Shown piece after piece: positions 33,279-43,700 of a DNA stretch of 64,000 nucleotides. Numbering within the stretch: position 1 is the first letter of the stretch; every line of letters starts with the position of its first letter. The stretch lies in NCBI GenBank assembly GCA_018826295.1, contig JAHJZX010000021.1:181633-245632 (forward strand), in the 5' to 3' direction. The stretch comes from Gammaproteobacteria bacterium (lineage in GTDB: Bacteria > Pseudomonadota > Gammaproteobacteria > Enterobacterales > Alteromonadaceae). The notes under the pieces were generated by a model. That model searched no databases. It had not been told where the DNA came from and was given only the letters and a program-made list of their open reading frames with translations. Position numbers and translations under genes: made by a program.

Positions 33279-34595
33279 ATGAAAGCAACTGGTTTAACTT
33301 CGTGTGTGTTATTAGCCTCAGCGCTGGTGCTGAGTGCCTGTGGTGGCAGTAGTAGTAACGATTCAGCCACGGCAGAAAGTTTTCTGCAGTTTTATAACGG
33401 TGCAGCTGGTACAGGCAATGCAATTCTAAGCGCTGGTGACAAGAGTGTTGGTTCAGCGACCTATGGTGATGTTAGCTCAGTGATATCTTTAGAACCTGAC
33501 AGCTATACGTTGCAAGTTAAGGATGTCGCCACGAGTGCATCGCTGTTAAGTAAAGACTTGCCACTGGTCGTAGACAACAAAGCCTTGTTTATTTTGACGC
33601 AACAAGGCCAGCAGTATGATTATCTTACTGTTGATGTCAGCCGTACCGAACCGGAAGAGGGCAAGTTTAAGCTGCATCTGGTGAATTTATCTGCCCAGCA
33701 CAGTCAGTTGGACTTGTACATGGCTCAGGTTGGTAACGGCTTTAATAACGCCGACAAACTGGATAGCCTGAGCCAGAATGAAGTCAGTACTGAGGTGGTT
33801 AATAACGACATCGGCCAGTACCGCTTTTTTCTGACTGCAGCTGGCAGCCAGACACCGCTGTTTACCACAGATGCCATTAACTTCGCTTATCGCAACAGTT
33901 ACGTGCTGATAGTGCGCGATAAATTTGGTCCTATAGCCAATCAGCTATCGCTGGATATAGTGCTTAACTCCACCACTGTTGCCGCCCATAACGATGTTGA
34001 TGCCGGTGCGCAATTTCGCGTTTACAACAGCCTGGCGACGTCGGTAGCCTTAACTCTGGATAATGTGTCCGCTGGCAGCGTTGCAGCAGGCCAGCTTAGT
34101 GCCTATCAGGACCATGCTAAAGGTGACTTTAGCCTGTCAGTGCGTGACGCCGACAACAATCTGCTGCTAAACAGCGCTTTGTTAAGTTTAGCGGCAGGCG
34201 AGAGCAAAGCCGTGTTGCTGTACAACAACAAAGCGGGGGCAACAGAAGCGCTGGCCGTAGCCGAAAAAGACAGCCCGCAGCAAAAGAGCCACGACTTAAT
34301 CGTTGCCAATCTGGTTGCGGATTTTGACCGTCTGCAGTTCTATTTTGTCAGACAAAACGAAACCATAGCCGATGCACGCTACCATGTAAAAAATCTGGAT
34401 TTTAAAAAGCAGCAGTCACTGACGTTACCGGAAGACTATTATGCTATAGCTCTGGTGCAGGTTGCAGAGAACGGCAGCACAACCTTGCTGGATAAAACCG
34501 ATTTACTGCAACTTACGCCAGGTAAACACTATATATTACTGGCCGAGCAGGATGATGCCGCACCGTCAGGTTACAAGCTAACGCTGGCACACTAA
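33279..34595 (+). CDS. DUF4397 domain lipoprotein
   Basis: A 438-residue exported lipoprotein. A lipobox (LSAC, Cys near residue 21) is followed by GGSSSN, then three or four immunoglobulin-like DUF4397 repeats (about 32-130, 130-225, 235-330, 335-435), each with the LQFYN/FRVYN-type strand and a PDSYTLQVKD-type loop. DUF4397 proteins are cell-surface or periplasmic with no known activity. ATG 33279 has TTTAGGATAAAGTG upstream. A strong bidirectional terminator follows. Confidence 0.82.
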   Translation: MKATGLTSCVLLASALVLSACGGSSSNDSATAESFLQFYNGAAGTGNAILSAGDKSVGSATYGDVSSVISLEPDSYTLQVKDVATSASLLSKDLPLVVDNKALFILTQQGQQYDYLTVDVSRTEPEEGKFKLHLVNLSAQHSQLDLYMAQVGNGFNNADKLDSLSQNEVSTEVVNNDIGQYRFFLTAAGSQTPLFTTDAINFAYRNSYVLIVRDKFGPIANQLSLDIVLNSTTVAAHNDVDAGAQFRVYNSLATSVALTLDNVSAGSVAAGQLSAYQDHAKGDFSLSVRDADNNLLLNSALLSLAAGESKAVLLYNNKAGATEALAVAEKDSPQQKSHDLIVANLVADFDRLQFYFVRQNETIADARYHVKNLDFKKQQSLTLPEDYYAIALVQVAENGSTTLLDKTDLLQLTPGKHYILLAEQDDAAPSGYKLTLAH

Positions 34596-34613
34596 GCCGG
34601 TGCACTAATATCC

Positions 34614-34643
34614 AAAAAGGCGATCAGATGATCGCCTTTTTTT
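34614..34643. terminator. Bidirectional Rho-independent terminator
   Basis: AAAAAGGCGATC (34614-34625) pairs perfectly with GATCGCCTTTTT (34630-34641) across AGAT, with further Ts. It serves the convergent DUF4397 and FadL genes. Confidence 0.92.
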
Positions 34644-34660
34644 GTCATGCTACCGCCAAC

Positions 34661-36112
34661 TTAAAAACGGTAGTTAGCCTGAACAGCAATCAGTTGGCCT
34701 TTATTGCTGTACTGGCCCTGAAAACCGCTGTTGTATAAGCGCTCATCCTGCACATTGTATTCGTGCTCATCAACACTGACATCACCGGTAAACAGGTAGC
34801 CATAAGCAAAATCCAGGCTTAGCTTGTCACTGAGCTGCCAGTTGGCACCAACCGTTAGCCATACCCGGTCATCGGTGGGTATGCGTGCGGTTTTATGGCG
34901 TTGGCTAATCGGGTTTTCATCAAAGGCAACGCCGGTTTTCAGTGTTAAGTCTTTCTGGTAGACATAGGTTGCACCAAGTGCAAAAGACCAGCTGTTATGC
35001 CAGTATTCCGGAATATAGCCAATATAGCCGGGGCTATTCAGGTTTGGCTCGCGTTGGGTACTTAATGAAATGCTCGGATTGGTATCGTTGCTAACAATGT
35101 CAATGCTCTGAAATTTGCTCCATTGCGTCCAGGCCGCACTAAACTGCAACGACAGGGCAGCTGTCAGCTGTTGGTCCAGGCTAAAGGCCGCGCTGGCCGG
35201 TGTGGTTAGATCCAGCTTACTTTTTTCAACCAGCTTATCGTTCGTTGCCAGTTTGCCGGTGCGGGCATCCAGCAATGGCAGTTGCGGCATACCTGGCACC
35301 GGCACCAGATAAGGCGCGCCGTTGGCAATGGTAACCGGCGTATTGGTTATAACCGAATCACCTTTTAAGCTGTAGTCGACAGCAGAGTGCCAGGTTAAAG
35401 CCAGACGGGTGCCGTCGATAGGCTCAGCATAGATACCCAGGGAGTAACCAAAGGCAATATCATCGCCTTCTACTTCGTAATGGCTGGCACAAATGGCATC
35501 GTTAAAAATGGCGCCAAGCAGCGGTCCGGCTTCGCACAGGCCACTGTGATCTTTAAATTTAGATAAGGTCCCCTCGGCATGATTTAGTGAAATACCGACA
35601 CCAACAGAGATTCGCTCGTTAAGTTTATAGGCCAGTGCCGGCTGCAGGCTAACTACCTGAACGGCAGTTTCATCTGCAAAGTAACGGCCGACAAAGTCAT
35701 CATCATAATCGGATGACAAGCCAAAGGGGGCGTAAAAACCTATACCCCAGCTTAATTGTTCTGACACTTTATCGGCGTAAAACATAAAAGGTACCAGTTC
35801 ATTCAAACTATTTGCGCCTTCTGTACGACCAACTACTGACTGACCGTTGGCACTTCGCGCACTGGCGTTGCGGTAATTGGTTTGCGCACTGATAAGGTTA
35901 AGGCCGCCAGATAGCTGGGCACCGTCGAGTTCGGTAATGGCGGCGGGGTTGGAATATACCAGGCTGGCATCGGTGATCTGTGCGCCACGGCCAGCATAGG
36001 CGTTGCCCATGCTACTGACTGATTGCTCGAATAATTTATAGCCTTCAGCGTGCGCCGGCACACCAATGAACGCGGACAGCACAGCTAATGACACGGCGGA
36101 TTTTCTAATCAT
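34661..36112 (-). CDS. fadL: FadL-family outer-membrane fatty-acid porin
   Basis: An outer-membrane protein of about 483 residues of the OmpP1/FadL/TodX family, which admits long-chain fatty acids or other hydrophobic compounds. A signal peptide (ending PAHA) is followed by the hallmark EGYKLFEQSVSSMGNAYAGR and ASLVYSNPAAI motifs of the hatch, and the chain ends in an aromatic residue (Phe in QANYRF), as outer-membrane barrels do. ATG 36112 is favoured over 36118 because CAGGG sits 7-8 bases upstream of it. The promoter carries a FadR-like site, fitting fatty-acid control. Confidence 0.9.
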   Translation of the reverse strand: MIRKSAVSLAVLSAFIGVPAHAEGYKLFEQSVSSMGNAYAGRGAQITDASLVYSNPAAITELDGAQLSGGLNLISAQTNYRNASARSANGQSVVGRTEGANSLNELVPFMFYADKVSEQLSWGIGFYAPFGLSSDYDDDFVGRYFADETAVQVVSLQPALAYKLNERISVGVGISLNHAEGTLSKFKDHSGLCEAGPLLGAIFNDAICASHYEVEGDDIAFGYSLGIYAEPIDGTRLALTWHSAVDYSLKGDSVITNTPVTIANGAPYLVPVPGMPQLPLLDARTGKLATNDKLVEKSKLDLTTPASAAFSLDQQLTAALSLQFSAAWTQWSKFQSIDIVSNDTNPSISLSTQREPNLNSPGYIGYIPEYWHNSWSFALGATYVYQKDLTLKTGVAFDENPISQRHKTARIPTDDRVWLTVGANWQLSDKLSLDFAYGYLFTGDVSVDEHEYNVQDERLYNSGFQGQYSNKGQLIAVQANYRF

Positions 36113-36142
36113 ATACATACCCTGTTGAATGTAAAAAGGGCG

Positions 36143-36178
36143 ATTATAGAGAGGTCAGACCATAGAGTACATACTCTA
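36143..36178 (-). promoter_or_regulatory. fadL promoter with FadR-like site and second palindrome
   Basis: On the minus strand a consensus TATAAT lies at 36148-36143. Just upstream is TGGTCTGACCTCT (core GGTCAGACC at 36153-36161 on the plus strand), which matches the FadR operator core. Directly adjoining is a 16-bp palindrome, TAGAGTACATACTCTA (36163-36178), with 7-bp perfect arms. Both sites overlap the -10/-35 region, so both should block transcription when bound. Binding proteins are inferred. Confidence 0.6.
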
Positions 36179-36395
36179 GAGCTTATCTGGCTGTCGTTTG
36201 GCCGCTGCGCTATTGAGTTTTATGACCAACAAATAGTGATTTTGACTAACTAACATGAATGATGAGTGTACGTTATAAAATGAACATATTCTATGTTGTT
36301 GAAAATATTCATGAATTAATTATTTTTGCGGCTGGCATAGCAACTGCATTGACGGTGTTAACTTGCTCAGTTTTTTATTTTCCAAAGGATGAATA

Positions 36396-37469
36396 ATGAA
36401 AACCTCACACAGTTTTAAGCTTACCGCCGCCGCTGCTATTTTAGCCAGCGTGTTACTAACCGGTTGTAATCAGGCTAATAGTTCTACAGCTGCCACTAAG
36501 GCTGACGCAGTAGTGGCTATTCCGGTTGAGGCGGCGTTAACCCGTCAGGGCCAAATCAGCAGCAGTTACCGCACGACGGCCACGTTGGAAGCGCGTGCCG
36601 AAGCGGAGGTGATCAGCAAGGCTACCGGTATAGTGCAAAAAATTCTGGTAGAAGAGGGGGACAAAGTTAGCGCAGGTCAGTTGCTGGCAGTGCTGGATAA
36701 CGAGCGTCAGCAATACAGTCTTAATAAAGAAAAAGCCGAACTAAGCCGTCTGGGCAGTGAATTAAAGCGTATGGAAGAGATGTTTCAACGCCAGCTGATT
36801 AGCGCCGATGTATTTGAAAAACTGAAATGGCAGTATGATTCGTTACAAGCTACCGTCAGCCTGGCTGAACTAGCTTTGAAAGAAACGGAGATCCGCGCAC
36901 CGATAGATGGCGTGGTGTCGCGCCGCTATGCCAAAGTCGGCCAGCTGGTTAACCAGCATGCGACACAGTCGTTATTTCATTTGGTGTCAAACCAGCAATT
37001 AGAAGCCGTGGTGCATTTACCTGAGCAACAGTTGGCGCAGGCCCGGGTTGGTCAGCAGGCTTTGTTACAGTTTGCCGGTATGGCCGAAGTACAGGCTGAG
37101 CTGGTGCGTATAGCACCGGTGGTAGATGCTCACTCAGGCACCGTGCGGGCGGTACTGAAAGTTGCCAACGCGCAGCAACAATTAAAACCCGGTATGTTTG
37201 CCCAGGTGCAGTTACAGTTTGATGTAAAAACCGATGCCTTACTGCTACCCAAACGCGCTCTGATGAGCACCGACAATACTCAAACGGTATTTGTTATCGA
37301 CAGCGAGCAAAAAGTTAGCCGCAAGCAGGTACATTTGGGCTATCAGGCCGATAACACGGTAGAAGTGTTGTCAGGTCTGGCGCTGGGAGATCGGGTGGTG
37401 ATTGCCGGTCAGTCAGCGTTAAAAGATGAAGCACTGGTTAATGTAGTTACCGAACGCGAATTTGAATAA
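36396..37469 (+). CDS. RND efflux periplasmic adaptor, lipoprotein
   Basis: A 357-residue membrane fusion protein. A lipobox (LLTGC, about residue 24) is followed by the lipoyl half-motif ATGIVQKILVEEGDKVSAGQ (about 69-88), a short coiled coil (about 100-145), IRAPIDGVVSRRYAKVGQ (about 167-184), and barrel and membrane-proximal domains. It is shorter than adaptor 1. It is the first gene of a four-gene operon and must serve both permeases encoded downstream (29-bp gap, then a 4-bp overlap). The outer-membrane channel is not encoded here. Confidence 0.93.
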   Translation: MKTSHSFKLTAAAAILASVLLTGCNQANSSTAATKADAVVAIPVEAALTRQGQISSSYRTTATLEARAEAEVISKATGIVQKILVEEGDKVSAGQLLAVLDNERQQYSLNKEKAELSRLGSELKRMEEMFQRQLISADVFEKLKWQYDSLQATVSLAELALKETEIRAPIDGVVSRRYAKVGQLVNQHATQSLFHLVSNQQLEAVVHLPEQQLAQARVGQQALLQFAGMAEVQAELVRIAPVVDAHSGTVRAVLKVANAQQQLKPGMFAQVQLQFDVKTDALLLPKRALMSTDNTQTVFVIDSEQKVSRKQVHLGYQADNTVEVLSGLALGDRVVIAGQSALKDEALVNVVTEREFE

Positions 37470-37498
37470 TAATAACAACGCTCACAGGACATGACGCT

Positions 37499-40400
37499 AT
37501 GAAGCTGGTCGATACTGCGGTAGCCCGCCCGGTTACCATCTGGATGTTTACACTAGGTATTTTACTGTTTGGCATGGTGGCCGCCGGCCGCCTGGCGGTT
37601 AATTTGCTACCGGACCTATCTTATCCGTCGCTGACGGTTCGCACTGAGTTTGTCGGTGCCGCGCCGGCTGAAGTCGAACAACTGGTCAGCAAACCGATTG
37701 AAGAAGCTGTCGGTATTGTCAAAGGTGTGCGTAAGGTACAGTCGGTATCGCGCTCGGGCCGCTCTGATGTGGTAATGGAGTTTGACTGGGGCACAGATAT
37801 GGACTTGGCTGCACTGGAAGTGCGTGAAAAGCTGGATGTGCTATTTTTGCCGCTGGAAATTGAAAAGCCGCTGTTGCTGCGCTTTAACCCCAACCTGGAC
37901 CCGATAGTACGCTTGGCACTGAGCCGTGAAAACGCCGGTGAAGCACTAAACCCTGCTCAGTTAGTTAGCCTGCGTACCTTTGCCGAAGAAGACCTGCGCC
38001 GTGCGCTGGAATCATTACCGGGCGTAGCAGCCGTGCGTCCTGATGGCGGTTTAAGCCAGGAAATTCAAATATTGGTTGATCCGCAAAAGCTTAGCCAGTT
38101 GCAGCTGGATATCAGCCAGATCAGTGATCGTTTACGCCAGGAAAACCTGAACCAGGCCGGCGGCCGGTTGGAAACGTTCAGCTATGACTATTTAGTGCGC
38201 ACCATTAATCAATTTGCCGATTTAAACCAGATAGAAAATCTGTATGTCGCTCAGGTTCATGGCAGCCAGGTGCGGTTAAAAGATGTGGCGCAAGTGCGCG
38301 ATAGCTTTGTTGATCGTCAAAGCATTACCTATGTCGATGGTAAAGAAGCCATTGAAGTGGCCATTTATAAAGAAGGCGATGCCAATACCGTACAGGTGGC
38401 GCAAACACTGCTGGCGCAGTTGCCTGAGTTGCAAAAAGCCTTACCGGCCGGTTACCGCCTGACATTGGTATATGATCAATCAGAGTTTATTAAGCAAGCC
38501 ATTGACGATGTGAAATCGGCCGCTGTGGTTGGTGGCTTGCTGGCAATGCTGGTGCTGTATCTGTTTTTACGTAATGTCTGGGCCACGTTAATCATTTCAA
38601 TCTCTATTCCGGTATCTGTTATCGCTACCTTTAATTTGATGTATGGCCAGGGTATTACGTTAAATATGATGAGCTTAGGCGGTATTGCCCTGGCAGTGGG
38701 CTTGCTGGTTGATAACGCTATAGTGGTGCTGGAAAACATTGCCCGGCACAAAGAGCAGGGTAAAACGGCCTTTGCGGCGGCAAAAACCGGTACCAGTGAA
38801 GTAGCGATGGCCATTACGGCATCGACATTAACCACAGTGGCGGTGTTTTTTCCACTGGTGTTTGTTGAGGGCATTGCCGGCCAGCTGTTTCGTGATCAGG
38901 CATTAACGGTAACCTTTGCATTATTAGCGTCGTTAGTGGTGGCGTTAACCCTTATTCCTACCATGGCAGCTCGTGAGCGCAGCCGCAGTGCAGTTGCCGA
39001 ACCTGCAGCTTTGCAACAAACAGCGCCGGCGGTACGGCGCTGGTACTACTGGCCAAGCTGGCCGTTGCGGATGCTGGGTAAAGCCGTGCGCGGTTTATTG
39101 TTGCTGTTGGTAACCGTGCTAACCCTGCTGTTTCGTCTGATTAGCCGTGGTTTAGCGCTGTTGTTTTCTCCGGTGCTGGGCGCCGTGCAATGGCTGTTAA
39201 GCCGCTTAGAAGCGGTGTACCGGCGGGCGCTTGCCGCAGCCCTGCAGTTAAAAACCCTGACTATAGCAGTAACGCTGAGCGCCGCTGCCTTATGTTTTGC
39301 CTTGTTACCACGGCTGGGCGCCGATGTGATACCAGCGATGAGCCAGGGCGAATTTTATGTTGAAGTTCAGCTGCCGGTGGGCAGTGCTATAGAGCAAACC
39401 GACAAAGTACTGACTAAACTGGCAGCCCTTGCCGGCGAGCAAAGCGCAGTAAAACGCAGCTATGCTCAGGCCGGTACCGGCGCGCAAATGACAGTTGACC
39501 CCAGCATCGGTGGCAGTCACTGGGGCCGGCTAAATATTGTATTGCAGCCTGGTAGCAGCGCCGAGCAGGAGCAACAAGTGGTAGCCGTGTTGCGTGATTA
39601 CTTGTCACAACAGGCTGACATCGCAGTGAAAATTGACCGGCCGCAATTATTCAGTTTTAGCACGCCGCTGGAGCTGGAGTTATCCGGCTATGAGCTGGCA
39701 CAGCTGAAAACTGCCGCTGACAATCTGGTTTTGGCACTGGAAGCCGATAATCGCTTTACTGATGTTAAAACCAGCCTGCGGCCAGGACAGCCGGAGATCA
39801 CGCTGTATTTTAATCATGCTTTATTATCGCAGCTAGGCATGACATCACATGAGGTGGCAAAGCGCGTGGCGGCCTATGTTGGCGGTGAACTGGCTGGCCA
39901 GTATTCGGTCAATGATCGTAAAGTGGATATCCGCGTGCGCTTAGCCGAGCAGTATCGCCAATCCGAGCAACAACTGGCCCAGCTGATCATTAATCCGGGC
40001 AGTGACAAGCCGCTACCCTTATCAGCTGTCGCCGAGATAAAGCGTGAAACCGGTCCGAGCGAAATTACCCGCATTGGCCAGCAACGCGTTGCTGTGGTCA
40101 GTGCAAATCTGGCATTTGGTGATTTAGAGCAAGCCACGCAAAGTGCGACGATGATACTGGCGGCGCAAACGCTGCCATATGGTGTAACGGGCGCTGTGGT
40201 TGGCCAAAGCGAAGAGATGCAGCGGGCTTACACATCATTGACTATGGCGCTGCTGCTGGCGGTATTTTTAGTCTACTTAGTTATGGCATCGCAGTTTGAA
40301 AACCTGCTGCAACCGCTGCTGATCCTGTTTACTGTGCCACTGGCCGGTGCCGGCGCGATTTTAGGTTTATGGCTAACCGATACCCGCCTGTCAGTAATAG

Positions 40401-40753
40401 TGTTTATCGGCCTGATTATGCTGGCCGGTATAGTAGTGAATAACGCCATAGTACTAATTGATCGCATTAATCAGCTGCGGGCTGAAGGGATGGCACTAAA
40501 GTCGGCGATAATAGATGCCGGTGCCAGCCGTTTACGTCCGGTATTGATGACCACCTTAACCACTATTTTGGGCCTGCTGCCAATGGCGCTGGGAACCGGT
40601 GATGGCAGTGAAATACGCGCGCCGATGGCAATTACCGTGATTTTTGGCCTGGCACTGGCAACCATGCTGACCTTGCTGTTTATACCGGTACTTTATGCTT
40701 TAGTCAGCCGTGATAAGGTAGCAAATACGGTAGCTGCGGAGGTGACGGTATGA
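37499..40753 (+). CDS. RND efflux permease A of a two-permease system
   Basis: A 1084-residue RND permease with 12 predicted transmembrane segments. TM4 reads LAVGLLVDNAIVVLENIARH, with one Asp and Asn in place of the second Asp found in AcrB; TM10 reads AGIVVNNAIVLIDRIN, with Asn where AcrB has Lys. A proline-rich basic insert with two extra hydrophobic stretches (about residues 500-570) separates the halves and makes it longer than usual. It ends with a 4-bp overlap (ATGA) with permease B, so the two are probably made in equal amounts, as in MdtB/MdtC heterotrimers. Substrate unknown. Confidence 0.92.
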   Translation: MKLVDTAVARPVTIWMFTLGILLFGMVAAGRLAVNLLPDLSYPSLTVRTEFVGAAPAEVEQLVSKPIEEAVGIVKGVRKVQSVSRSGRSDVVMEFDWGTDMDLAALEVREKLDVLFLPLEIEKPLLLRFNPNLDPIVRLALSRENAGEALNPAQLVSLRTFAEEDLRRALESLPGVAAVRPDGGLSQEIQILVDPQKLSQLQLDISQISDRLRQENLNQAGGRLETFSYDYLVRTINQFADLNQIENLYVAQVHGSQVRLKDVAQVRDSFVDRQSITYVDGKEAIEVAIYKEGDANTVQVAQTLLAQLPELQKALPAGYRLTLVYDQSEFIKQAIDDVKSAAVVGGLLAMLVLYLFLRNVWATLIISISIPVSVIATFNLMYGQGITLNMMSLGGIALAVGLLVDNAIVVLENIARHKEQGKTAFAAAKTGTSEVAMAITASTLTTVAVFFPLVFVEGIAGQLFRDQALTVTFALLASLVVALTLIPTMAARERSRSAVAEPAALQQTAPAVRRWYYWPSWPLRMLGKAVRGLLLLLVTVLTLLFRLISRGLALLFSPVLGAVQWLLSRLEAVYRRALAAALQLKTLTIAVTLSAAALCFALLPRLGADVIPAMSQGEFYVEVQLPVGSAIEQTDKVLTKLAALAGEQSAVKRSYAQAGTGAQMTVDPSIGGSHWGRLNIVLQPGSSAEQEQQVVAVLRDYLSQQADIAVKIDRPQLFSFSTPLELELSGYELAQLKTAADNLVLALEADNRFTDVKTSLRPGQPEITLYFNHALLSQLGMTSHEVAKRVAAYVGGELAGQYSVNDRKVDIRVRLAEQYRQSEQQLAQLIINPGSDKPLPLSAVAEIKRETGPSEITRIGQQRVAVVSANLAFGDLEQATQSATMILAAQTLPYGVTGAVVGQSEEMQRAYTSLTMALLLAVFLVYLVMASQFENLLQPLLILFTVPLAGAGAILGLWLTDTRLSVIVFIGLIMLAGIVVNNAIVLIDRINQLRAEGMALKSAIIDAGASRLRPVLMTTLTTILGLLPMALGTGDGSEIRAPMAITVIFGLALATMLTLLFIPVLYALVSRDKVANTVAAEVTV

Positions 40754-43700
40754 GTCAGCAGCCGTTGTGGTTAACCCGCTTTGCCCTGACCCGGCCGGTG
40801 ACTATTTGCATGTTGTTTTTGTCAATGCTGGTGTTTGGCATTATTGCCAGCCGTATGTTACCGCTGGAAAAGTTTCCCGGTATTGATATTCCGCAGATTT
40901 TTATCAATGTGCCTTATAACAATGCCACGCCTACTGAAATTGAGCGCCTGATCACCCGCCCGGTAGAAGAAGCGCTGGCGACGGTGAGTGGGGTGAAGGA
41001 GATGCGCTCCTGGTCAAATGAAAACAGCGCTGAGATTTCGCTGGAGTTTAACTGGGAAGAAAACATCAACAGCAAAAGCATTGAAGTACGCGAGCGGCTG
41101 GACAGCATCCGGCATTTATTGCCGGACGATGTCGAGCGGGTGCTGGTCTTTCAGTTTAATACTAACGATATGCCGATTTTTCAGCTGCGTATTTCCAGTG
41201 AACGCGATCTTGCCATGGCTTACGATCTGCTGGAGCGGCAAATAAAACGTCCGCTGGAGCGGGTTGCCGGTGTATCGAAAGTGGAACTGTACGGTGTAGA
41301 AAAACGCCAGGTAATTATCCGGCTGGATCCGGACAAAATGCGGGCACTCAATATTGATGCGCCAAGCATAGTGCGTACTTTGCAAAGTAACAATTTTGCG
41401 ATGACGGCCGGTGAGCTGCGTAACAGTGAAAACAGCATTTTAATTAAGCCAGTAGGCGAGTATCAGCAGCTTGAGCAGATAGCGGCACTACCGCTGCGGC
41501 CCGGGCTTAGCTTGCGCGAAGTCGCCACGGTGCAACTGGAGCTACCCGAGCGTGAAGATGGCCGTCATCTGGACCAGACCTACGCAGTGGGCATGAACGT
41601 GTTTAAAGAATCCGGCGCTAACCTGGTAGAGGTTGCACGCGCGGCTTTGGCGGTAGTAGAAGCGGCCGATAAAGATCCGGCTTTTAGCGGCATCAGCCTG
41701 TACATAATGGATGATATGGCCGATGGTGTGACCACCTCACTTAGTGATTTACTCAGTGCCGGTGGCATTGGCGCTTTGTTATCTTTTGCGGTGCTGTATC
41801 TGTTTCTGCGTCATATCGGCACCACTATGGTAGTGGTACTGGCTGTGCCGGTATCAATCTGTATTGCGCTGGGCATCATGTATTTTCTTGATTACAGCCT
41901 GAATATTTTAAGCATGATGGGCTTAATGCTGGCCATTGGTATGCTGGTTGATAACGCTGTGGTGGTAACCGAAAGTATCTTTCGTGAACGTGCTTTAGGC
42001 GGCGATGTTAAAGCGGCTACCGCCCGTGGCGTGCGCCGGGTCAGTTTGGCGGTGGTGGCCGGTACTGCTACTACTGCCATTGTATTTTTGCCCAATATTG
42101 TTGGCCAAAAAATGGAATTAACCATTTTTCTCGAACATGTGGCCATTGCTATTTGTTTGTGTCTGGCCGTTAGCCTGTTGATGGCGCTGACATTGATCCC
42201 ACTGCTTACCACCTATCTGCATATGCAGCCACAGCAACAGCATCAGACCGGCGCTTTTGAACGCGGCTATCGTAAAGTGCTGGGCTGGGTGATGTATCAC
42301 CCGCGGTGGTCGACGCTAATTGCAGTATTGTTGTTGGTTAGCATCGCTATTCCAATGGGGGCGGTGTCCAGCGGTGATGAAGACAATGAAGACAGAGACC
42401 GCATTTTTTTAAATTACAATATACAGGGCAACTTTGCCCTGGAAGAAGTGGAAGCAGAAGTTAGCAGCATGGAGGCATATTTATATGCCAATAAAGAGCA
42501 GTTTGATATCGAGTCGGTATACAGCTATTACCGCTCTGGCCATGCAATTTCAATCATCATTTTAAAACCGCAACTTAGTCAGCCAATGGCGGCGTTAAAA
42601 GAGGCAATTCGTAAAGACTGGCCGGCACTGGTGCGGGCTAAGCCGTCATTTGGCTGGGGTAATAATGGTGGTATGCAGGTGCATTTGCTCGGCAGTTCCA
42701 CCGAAGTGCTGTTAAAGCTGGCGGAGGATATTGAACCTATGCTGTCTGGTATTGCCGGGCTGGAAGATGTCAGTTCAGAAATGGCCCGTGGCCAGCAGGA
42801 AGTGCAAATTCGCTTAAAACTGGAGCAGCTGCAACGCCATGGTTTGTCGGCGCAGCAGGTGGCGCAGGCTGTTGCACTGGCGCTGCGCGGTACCAATTTA
42901 CGTACTTTCCGTACGCTGGAGCAGGGTGAACTGTTAATGCGTGTGCTGTACGACGAAAAAATCAGCCACTCCCAGGCTGAGCTGGCCGCCTTGCCCATCT
43001 TGAATAAAGACGGCGTGGTAATTAGTCTGCAGCAGCTGGCGACCCTGACCATAGCACCGCGGCTAAATCAGATCCGTCGGTTTGACCGGCAAACCGGCAT
43101 TGCAATCCGGATGAACCTGGCCAAAGACTACAAAATGGATACCGCACGCGAAGACATTAAAAAAGTGATGGATCAACTGGCGTTACCGGCTGGCTATCGC
43201 TGGTCCTTTCAGGGCAGCTTTCAGCGCCAGGACGAGTCGCAGCAGGTGATGGTGGTCAATATGTTACTGGCGGTAGCGATGATTTATCTGGTAATGGCGG
43301 CGTTATTTGAGTCTCTATTATTACCAACAGCGGTGATTGGTTCGTTGTTATTTTCGCTGGTAGGCGTGTTCTGGACCTTTTTGTTTACCGGCACCACTAT
43401 GGGCGTTATGGGCATGATTGGTATGCTGGTGTTAATGGGCATAGTGGTAAACAACGGCATAGTGCTGGTAGACCGCATTAACCAGGACCGGCAGGAACAA
43501 CCTGACGCCACTCTACGTGAGCTGATTATCAACGCCAGTGAGTCGCGGTTGCGGCCCATCCTGATGACAGTGTCCACCACTGTACTGGGCTTATTGCCAT
43601 TGGCACTGGGCGGTACCCAAATAGGCGGTGATGGCCCAAGCTATGCGCCTATGGCTATTGCGATAATTGGTGGTTTGCTGTTTTCTACCTTAACCAGTCT

